In this document: positions 56,790 through 64,000 of the stretch, piece after piece
Position numbering within the stretch: the first letter of the stretch is position 1
Layout: each line of letters starts with the position of its first letter
Source of the DNA: Diphasiastrum complanatum
Lineage: Eukaryota; Streptophyta; Lycopodiopsida; Lycopodiales; Lycopodiaceae
Reading direction: 5' to 3'
Length of the DNA: 64,000 nt
NCBI GenBank assembly: GCA_029204225.1
Contig: CM055095.1
Coordinates: forward strand, 64,253,087-64,317,086
The notes under the pieces: generated by a model
Databases searched by the model: none
Told to the model about the DNA's origin: nothing
The model's input: the letters and a program-made list of their open reading frames with translations, nothing else
Program-made: the position numbers and the translations under genes

Positions 56790-58870
56790 GATTGCTTGGA
56801 TTGCTTGTCCAGCCACTAGATGCATATTTCGTCCATAGACGTGTCAATTTTGCTACTGGGAATAATTGTGCGATGAAGGAGCTCCGAAGGCAGCAAAGGC
56901 CCAACTGGCCAAACGTGCCAAGTATTGTGGATTTGCAAGAGATCTTGGTGAATGAGGAGTTTAGGCTGCAATCAAGATGAGGTGGATCTACATTGACATC
57001 TCATTATGAAGAGGAGGCTATGTTCATCAAAGGCAAGTTCAAGGGCAAAGGCAGAGGCAAGTGGTCTGAAGGGCACGATCAAGGTGAGACTTCCTCTTTT
57101 GGCAAAAAGAAAGATAAGTCTAAGTTAAAAAGTTTCTATTGTGGAATCAAAGGGCATTTTGCTAATGAATGTTTGAAGAAGCAAAGAGATGAAGGTAGCA
57201 AGCAAATAAACTTTACTAGTAATGATGAGGATCTAGGTGGTCGTGATTCTCTTTTGATGTGTTCTTCAAGTCCAATATCAAGTGAAGGTGACAAAGATTC
57301 ATGGTGGACTGATAGTGGAGCTAGTTCACACATGATTAGTCACAAGAAGTTCTTTACTTCTTTGTTCACTTATGGTGGATACAAGAAAGCAATTCACATG
57401 GCCAATGGTGGTGAGTGTGTAATTGAAGGCATTGAATTCCTATTTGTGTCTCTACTAATAGGAAAGCAAGACTTGATGGTATTCTTTACATTCCTTCACT
57501 TTCAAAGAATCTGCTAAGTGTTGGTCAAATGATAGAGAAAGGATTCATGGTAAAGTTTGGTGGTGATGTTTGTTTCATTACAAAGGAAGAAATCTTGGTT
57601 GCTAGGGGCAATAGACAAGGTAGAATTTTAAAGCTTGATGCTTTAATTATGGCTAACAAAAAGGATGAAATGGAAAAGGAGACTGGTCTCAACTTTCCAA
57701 AGTTACCTTTTGGCATCAATAAGATTGGTGGATCTTATGCAAAGTCTAAAAAGCTTCTTTATGCTAGATCTAGGTCAAGATCTGATATGCTTCTTGGAGA
57801 TGTTCATCTTTGTGCTAACTTAACTAGCCTTAAGGATAATGATGGTGTTTCAAGGGTTTTTCATGGCAAGTGCAAGCATGCAAAAGGTAAGGAAAGAGCT
57901 AACTTCATCAATGGTGGTGAAGGTTCTTCCTTGGAAAAGGTTGTTGTTAATGATTTCTTTGATCATATGGAAAAGGATGTTGCTAGGTGCATTCATGAAG
58001 GAGGTGGTTCTTATACATTCTTTCGTGATGATCCAAGAAAGTCATTTTTGCAACAAGTGGAGTCACATGTCTTCATAAAGAGAGTAGATCAAATGGTTCT
58101 TCCAAGAGACTTGGTGAGGGAGATAGTCACAAGTCAAGAAAAAGAGAAGCATGTGAAGAGTTCCAAGTAGGATGTACTTTGAATGATGTCATTATGAATG
58201 ATAGTGAGGAAGAATCATTATCATATGAGTCATTACTTAAATCATTGAGTAGAAGTTCTTGTTTGAAAAAAGAGACTACTTCAATAATCTTGATGTTGAA
58301 GGTACTAATCATTTTTTTCATGGCTTTTAATGTTTTTGAGGTTTCTACTTCTTATGATGCAATCATTAAGAGGGAGTCTTATGAAGGAAAGAGCAATGGA
58401 AGATTGGTTTTTGGGAAGATCCAATTCATGGATCTCACATTTCTTCATCAACTCAAAGGATTATAATATGATTGTGAATTGATGACTCGTGATCGAGATG
58501 GCAAAAGGTTGGTTGGAGAAGACTACATGGAGCAAATCAAGAGGCAATTTTTTCAAGGCAAGGGAGATTTCATTGGTGAGCTTATTGAGGTTTGTTATGG
58601 ACTCAAGAAGGCTGGATTTATTAGGTTTGATACTCATCTTTACCTACTCTACTTCATGTTGGATGGAAAGTTTGGAATCTATCTTTTGATTTATGATGGT
58701 GCCATCAATGGAATTGTTTTCACTAACCTTTGTGGAAATTCGAGATCAAGAATTGATGAGATCTTGTTGGATCTAGACAATATGTTTGAGAGGGAGTATT
58801 TCCAAAGGTTCAGGTCTGAAGATATTCATATCTTTGATGATCAAGAGAAAGGTAAGCAAGTGGAAGCGAC
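56790..58870 (+). pseudogene. Ty1/copia polyprotein remnant with internal deletions
   Basis: On the + strand gag ends in a degenerate zinc knuckle, SFYCGIKGHFANEC, where the first cysteine is replaced. The protease SWWTDSGASSHMISHKKFF (57298-57354) has an intact D-S-G. After a shift near 57520 comes the GAG-pre-integrase start QMIEKGFMVKFGGDVCFITK. The integrase core is absent, and a 500-bp open stretch (to 58170) of lysine-rich sequence without recognised motifs follows. Then decayed RT appears: VFEVSTSYDAIIKRES, EVCYGLKKAGFIRFDTHLYL, and LLIYDGAINGI where the catalytic YVDD has been lost. No LTRs were found. It is clearly inactive. Confidence 0.78.
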
Positions 58871-58979
58871 TCACTTTGCTTTAATCACATGTCATTGGGC
58901 CATGGGCTTATACGCGCAGAAAGCCATGCCCTCACAACTGTTTTATTAACTAACTTTATTTATTTCTCCCTAGTGTTGG

Positions 58980-61900
58980 GAATACCCCCAACAGGACCCA
59001 CGGCCTGAAGTAGTGCCGGTCCCTTGGCACTCTGCTGGTTCAATAAAGTGGGCACTTGACTTGCCTCTGGTTGATCGAGTAACTTGTCACATCTTCCATA
59101 AAGTTGATTCTGCCAATATGTTTCAAGTCCTTATTAGTGTGCAGGGACTTGTGGACGCACATGATCCATCATTGGTTGATCCAGGCTTGAAAACGGCTTG
59201 TCCAAGGATGGCCCAGGAGGGCAGTTCGATAATACACACGAGCGATTGGCAACTGATCTTCCATGCAATCTGAGGTTAATGCCTTATTAGGATCAAAAAA
59301 TATAGGTGGGAGAAAGTTATCTCACTTGGTCTCTATACCCATGAGATACTCCAAGTCTCGAGCATAAGTTGCTGCCACGCGGACTTTTGGGTCAGGACAA
59401 TTGAAATATTAATTTGAAAACTTGTTGAGAGCCCTTTGGGCGTCTACAGCCATTGTCCATCCATGCTCTGAGGGGATTTTTGGCCAATTGTAATTGTTTT
59501 GCATGATTTTGTCCAGTGGGATGCCTCATTTTGCCCATTTGGTTCGTCGTGAGCATGGCAAGAAATGGGCGTTTACCCGGAGTTGTTGAGGACTCGTCAC
59601 ATACGCTCTAATGGCCACAGGGTCACGTTTGAATAGCTGTTGGCACCACTCTAGTTGTGGTTGGAGGGCGGGGAGTGCTTGCAGCTCTTGTCCCTTGATG
59701 GTTTGCGTCGAAAATGAGATCTGCCAGTTGCCTCTTGAAGATTCGTGAGGATATTTAGATAGGAATTCATTGATCTTCTCCTCCACGAACTTTGGGCGTC
59801 TGAAGGCCCCTGGCTGGCAGATATAGATCGCGAGCCTCGTAATGAGGAGGCTTGACCCTCTCCTTGGCTTTGGATGGGGCTCATCTTTGGGCCTTGGCCC
59901 TGCATATTTGCTCCAGTATCTGGGGGCCCTTGGTCTTGTCCACCTGACCCTGATCCTGACTGGTTTCCCTTGCTGTCTACTGGCCTTGATCCTGGCTCAT
60001 GCTTGCCTGTGCAGCACTAAAGGGAGGTGGCATTGGAAATACCACCGGGGCTGGCATAGATTTCTGTTCCATAAATTTTTGGCAAGCTTTGAGAGCTTGT
60101 TTTGCCTGGGCGAGCTCCTGATTTGCGTTGGCCCGTACTTGTCGAACTTTGCCTGGGATTTGTGTAGGGTTTGGCTGTATATCTATACCTGATGCCTGAA
60201 AAGATTCATCTCTGCTTGAGAAAGTGGCCTTGAATCATGTGCAGGTTGAGCTAACTAGACGAGTTTTTCCTGTTGTAAGCCATGCACCTCTACTCTCAGG
60301 CATGCGATTTTTGTTTGATAGATCTGCAGCTGTGCTTGGAGGGGGCAAGTCTTTGGGCAGCTTTTGATTGAAGCTCCTGCAATTTTGTAGAGGGATCCAT
60401 CACTGTTTTGTAGAGGCTTTGAATATGTTTATTTAGGCCATCTTCCTTTTGTTGTAGCGTTTGGATCTCCTGTTGCCCACTGAGCTCGTGTTGTTGAGCT
60501 ATTTGCAGTTCCTACTAGAGCTTTTGAATCTCAGCTTGCAGTGCATATTGCTTGTGGCCAATTTCAGTATCTGGTTGTCCAGAGAGGTTCAGGCGGCTAC
60601 TGCATTCTAGATGAAGGTTCCCAAGGCCTGGTAGGCCGTCAATAAGTCTGTTGGAACAGCTGGTACGCTTACGTTGGCAAGGGCTTGTGATGTAGTGGCC
60701 CCGATGACCTGTACTGTATTGTCATCGTCCTCCTCTATGAGCTTCTCCGATGATTTATGGCCATTAGGTCTACACGATCTGGTAATGGAATGAAAACTGT
60801 CTATACAAATGCATCATCAGGCAACAGTTTGTCGCCCTCGGCAACCTTTGATGGAGAAGTGGGGGGTGTGAGAGAAGCAGAAGTGGAGACAGAAAGAGTG
60901 ACAGCTTGTCCAAAAGAGAGAATGGGAGGAACAGAGGATAATTATAGGGTGGTGTGAAGGAGAGAAAGAAAAGAAGGGGGAGATGAGCCCTGACCTGGCG
61001 GTGTGAAATTGATGACTTGCATCCAAGCCAGAGTGTCAGGAGACAACTGTGAATCTGAATGATTGAATTGAAGAGGGACAGTGGTGGAAGCAGGGGGGAT
61101 GGAGGAAGCGATAGTAATGGAAGGGGTGGTAGAGGATGAAACAGAGGTAGAAGCAATATCTACAGAGAAGATGGGAATGGAAACAGAAGCAGCAGTTGCG
61201 GGGTGAACAAAAGAAATAAAAACGGAAACAGAAACAGTAGTAGAGGGTTGTATAGAAGAGGAGGTGGCGAGAAATGCAGGAACTGTTAGTGGTGTGGTGG
61301 TGGTGTGGCGTCTGGTAGCAAGTGGAGATGAAGAGGAGGGGGCAGCACCATGCATTTGCTTGTTGGTCGTTATGTCAGTGACTGCAGGCTGGGCGGAGGT
61401 GGAAGCAATTGATTGCGGCAGATACAAGTTAGTGTATGGAACGGTAGTTGAGAGGATGTTGGAACAGTGGTAACCGCGCACTCTCATCTCGAGAAGTGCG
61501 CAAGCAAAGTTACACATCAGGGGACCTGCTACGATACGCTCACGAGAGTTAGGTTTGATGGATATTGTTAGTTCGTGGATAAGAAAATTATGCCAATCGT
61601 ATGGCACTACTATGGGGCCAGGGAATCCCAAGAAGGACTTCACAATTTGACTAAGCAGCTTGGACTGGATTCTATTCTTGCGAAATGTTGAAACAACCAA
61701 AAAGTTGTTCAACAGATGCGCGACCGTCTAGATTATTGGGTCCGTTATAGCCTCTATCAAGTACTTGTTGTTAGTTTGGATCGAAATCTCTGGGGTAGTC
61801 TGGGTGACGAACGGCCCTATCAAGGCCTTTGTTTGGCGATGGGAGATGGTCTGACGATCACCGGACACTATGCCTATGGTGACCATGGAATCTACATTAA

Positions 61901-62174
61901 TTCGGACCTTGTATGTAGTACCTTGGTATAGGATGTGGAAATGCAACTTCGGCGCATCCCAGGTTGCGTAAGAGTGAAGGGCGAGGCCCATGTTAATATC
62001 AGAACTAAAAAGTGCTGGATAAAAACCCATTGCTTCAAGAAGAGGACCAGTCGCCTGAAGCCATGGTCTGATCAAGACGTCAGAGGGCAAGTGCCAAATC
62101 TGGGTGGCTGATGGTATTTCGCGCTGGATCACCTTCTTGGTGCCAGAGTTGTCAGAAGAGGAAGAAGTGGCCAT
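58980..62174 (-). pseudogene. Large gag-like protein of unknown family, decayed
   Basis: ATG at 62174 (- strand) opens MATSSSSDNSGTKKVIQREI. The frame continues through IWHLPSDVLIRPWLQATGPL and LHFHILYQGTTYKVRINVDS to a stop near 61728. It reopens in a different frame with FLVVSTFRKNRIQSKLLSQI, then VPYDWHNFLIHELTISIKPN and AGPLMCNFACALLEMRV. A long serine/threonine/proline-rich linker follows (61430-60950), then coiled-coil pieces (around 60350-60480) and a C-terminal domain (INEFLSKYPHESSRGNWQIS; QLEWCQQLFKRDPVAIRAYV) running to about 59000 with several stops. The overall plan (globular N-domain, low-complexity linker, coiled coil, globular C-domain) resembles a retrotransposon Gag, and LTR-element sequence lies next to it. 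I recognise no named family. Confidence 0.45.
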
Positions 62175-63340
62175 ATTGGCGGTGATAATTAAAGTTTGTT
62201 ACAAAGAAAGAAGTGGAAAAAAGTAGAAAAACAATGGAATAGTAAAAGTACTAAAAACGAGAAAACAATGAAAAACATGTAATGGGAGGTGGCAACGGTG
62301 GTTCAGAGTGCAGATCTTGGTTCAAAGTGTGCAGATGATGGCTGGTATGAAATTTGGTTGCTTTCAAAGAACTTGAAAATTTTGATCAAAAATCGGATAG
62401 AGCTTCGCTAGGCACTGACAAATGACTCGAATTCTACCCTTATATATCGAATTTTAGAGTGCGTAATAGGTGAAATCCACTTTTCCCTGTTCAATTCCAC
62501 CCAAATTTTTGTAGGGACCTTTTTCACAAAATTCTAAGACTCAAAGAAGTCTACGAGAGTTCAGAAGGTGATTTGACTGTCTTGCGAAGACTCTGCGAGA
62601 GTTCGAACAGTCTACGAGGGTTCAATCCTTGCAGGAAGTGAATTCTCGCACAACTTGCTCAAGTGGTTGGATTTTTGAAATCAGACCATGTAGGCAGGCT
62701 AATTTCACTGCTCTGATCCCATTTATCTCCCTTGCGAAGGTTGGTTTGATGATCTTGATGCTCTACGAAGGTTATGAAGATTCTGCTCTTTGGAACCCTC
62801 GCAAACACTAGAAAATGATGATTTTTCTATCAATAACTCTCATAGAGATTTTCATAGATGCATCTGAGTTAGATCTAGTGACTGTCAAAGTTTCAAGAGC
62901 TAAATCCCAGGGGATCTCCAAACATCATGAAAAAAGTGCTCTTTTTGAGTGTTTTTTGATGAGATCTCGAGAATCTCTGATCCTTAATCCCGATAAACTA
63001 GTAATCTATTGCATCCATATTAGATCTGACTGTAGATAATTCTGGAAGTTCTAATAGATATTTGGTAACAGATCCATCAATTTTGGTGAATTTTGCCCTT
63101 ATTTTGTCACTGTTTTCTGAGATCAAGGTCTCTAATCTGCAAATTGGGGGGCTTATTGGTGCAACCTAATGATTTGCTTCCCTGTTGATCCTATCTGGAC
63201 CTGGATCTTGTTGGATCTTCTCTGATTAGATCTGTTGAATCTTGGTGAATCTAGCTGGATCTGTCTTGATTTTCCTAGATTTGGTTGTGATGGCCTTGCA
63301 GATGAACATTTCGTAACATGCCATCACCAACCTAGATCTG
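62175..63340. other. Candidate leader or LTR region between gag-like ORF and integrase
   Basis: On the - strand CGATATATAAGGG (rc, about 62438-62450) is a good TATA box about 270 bp before the gag-like ATG. GCTCTGATCCCA (62712-62723) is the reverse complement of a Met-tRNA primer site with one mismatch, but it lies upstream of that TATA box, which is the wrong order for a simple LTR. GAAGGTT-like repeats occur near 62700-62780. I could not define LTR ends. Confidence 0.35.
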
Positions 63341-63349
63341 CCTCACTGA

Positions 63350-64000
63350 GGTGACCAGTACTTATATGAATCGGCTATCATTGATGGGTGTGTCGAAAGG
63401 TATCCCATCTAGCTTCTCCAAGTTCATGGCTCCATGATTAAGAATCTCTTTGATTTGATAAGGAACTTCACCTATGAACTTTAATTTCTCTTTGATCGCC
63501 TTGGTTCTTATACATAAGGACTAGATCCTAGGATCGAAGATCTTTCTTTTGTAACTTGCGATCGTGCCATGCTTTGCGTCGTTCCTTTTCAGCTCCCAAT
63601 GCATGTATAGCTAGTAAGCGTGTTTCACAGAGCTTATGCAGAGCTTTGTGGCATATCAAAATGTTGCGTTGTGGCAATACTTAATGAAGGGACCAAAAAC
63701 TCTATTGGCATTACAACATCCTGACCATAAACCAATTGAAATGGCATTTGATCAGTGCTCCCCTTACATGTTGTCCCGAATGCCCACAAAGCAGCATGTA
63801 ACTTGTGTTTCCAATCCGATTTGCTAGCTTCGACTATTTTCGTGAGTACGCTACACAGGATCTTATTGGATGACTCTGCTTGCCCATTACCACGAGGATA
63901 ATAAGGCGTACTGGTTCTATGGATCATGAAATTTTTTTCCAACAGGACCTTGATGGTCTCATTGATGAAATGACTCCCGCGATCGCTGACTATCTCCACC
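63350..64000 (-). pseudogene. Ty3/gypsy integrase core, running off the window
   Basis: On the - strand the open frame 63999-63634 encodes MEIVSDRGSHFINETIKVLL, then HRTSTPYYPRGNGQAESSNK and ALWAFGTTCKGSTDQMPFQL. The D of VSDRG and the E of GQAES are exactly 35 residues apart, the D,D-35-E signature; the first D lies beyond the edge. After the frame the C-terminal part (GAEKERRKAWHDRKLQKKDL; KLKFIGEVPYQIKEIL; GAMNLEKLDG) continues to about 63390 with at least one stop. The upstream pol lies to the right of the window. Confidence 0.85.

Noticed and set aside
60942-61156. Leucine/proline-rich antisense overlap frames in the gag-like gene
   Set aside because: Out-of-phase readings of the S/T/P-rich linker.

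Overview
This is a transposon-packed stretch of a land-plant nuclear genome. The one long host-type gene is an intron-poor PPR protein with a C-terminal DYW deaminase domain (about 44.7-47.3 kb, + strand). A single WD40 exon of a PLAA/DOA1-like ubiquitin-pathway gene sits at 16.75-17.08 kb (- strand) with canonical splice sites. The PPR repeat style (many repeats of the GSIEDACRVF / RDVVSWSAMI type), the long AG/CT microsatellites and the density of decayed retroelements suggest a seedless vascular plant (homosporous lycophyte or fern). That placement is an inference, not a proof.

Layout. 0-4.3 kb: AT-rich, no gene, one tRNA-derived SINE-like insertion with a perfect 15-bp target duplication. 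4.3-15.0 kb: at least four decayed copies of non-LTR retrotransposons (LINEs), all on the - strand. One copy carries a nested solo LTR, one has a 5' inversion, and their 3' ends run into CT/GA microsatellites. 16.7-17.1 kb: PLAA/DOA1-like exon. 17.95-23.5 kb: a hAT DNA transposon with an intron-containing transposase, a proline-rich tail with two AT-hooks, and a convergent coiled-coil ORF. 23.93-29.26 kb: a complete-ended Ty3/gypsy element with 441-bp LTRs, a Met-tRNA primer site, gag and protease, but no reverse transcriptase or integrase core. 29.3-42.3 kb: mostly decayed sequence, with a palindrome family at 34.7-35.5 kb, a Ty3/gypsy 3' LTR at 36.76-37.35 kb, a GATCGTGATTATTGTGAAT minisatellite and another LINE 3' end at 41.6 kb. 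42.6 kb: hAT fragment. 44.7-47.3 kb: PPR-DYW gene. 48.27-48.66 kb: a complete hAT MITE with an 8-bp target duplication. 50.4-54.4 kb: Ty3/gypsy remnants, including a deleted chromovirus with both LTRs and a chromodomain. 56.8-58.9 kb: decayed Ty1/copia polyprotein. 59-62.2 kb: a large decayed gag-like protein on the - strand. 63.3-64 kb: a Ty3/gypsy integrase core running off the right edge.

The elements are related to each other. The solo LTR in the LINE at 7.4-7.9 kb belongs to the chromovirus family at 51.4-54.4 kb. The hAT fragment at 42.6 kb is related to the transposase at 18-22 kb. The MITE at 48.3 kb has the same subterminal 14-bp palindrome architecture as the sequence next to that transposase. 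I found no phage-like or CRISPR-like system. The best candidates for something new are a PCNA-binding (PIP-box) motif at the C-terminus of the LINE ORF2, the microsatellite 3' tail of these LINEs, an LTR element with non-TG/CA ends and an unexplained reading frame, and the PPR-DYW gene whose only plausible start codon is out of frame with the body.
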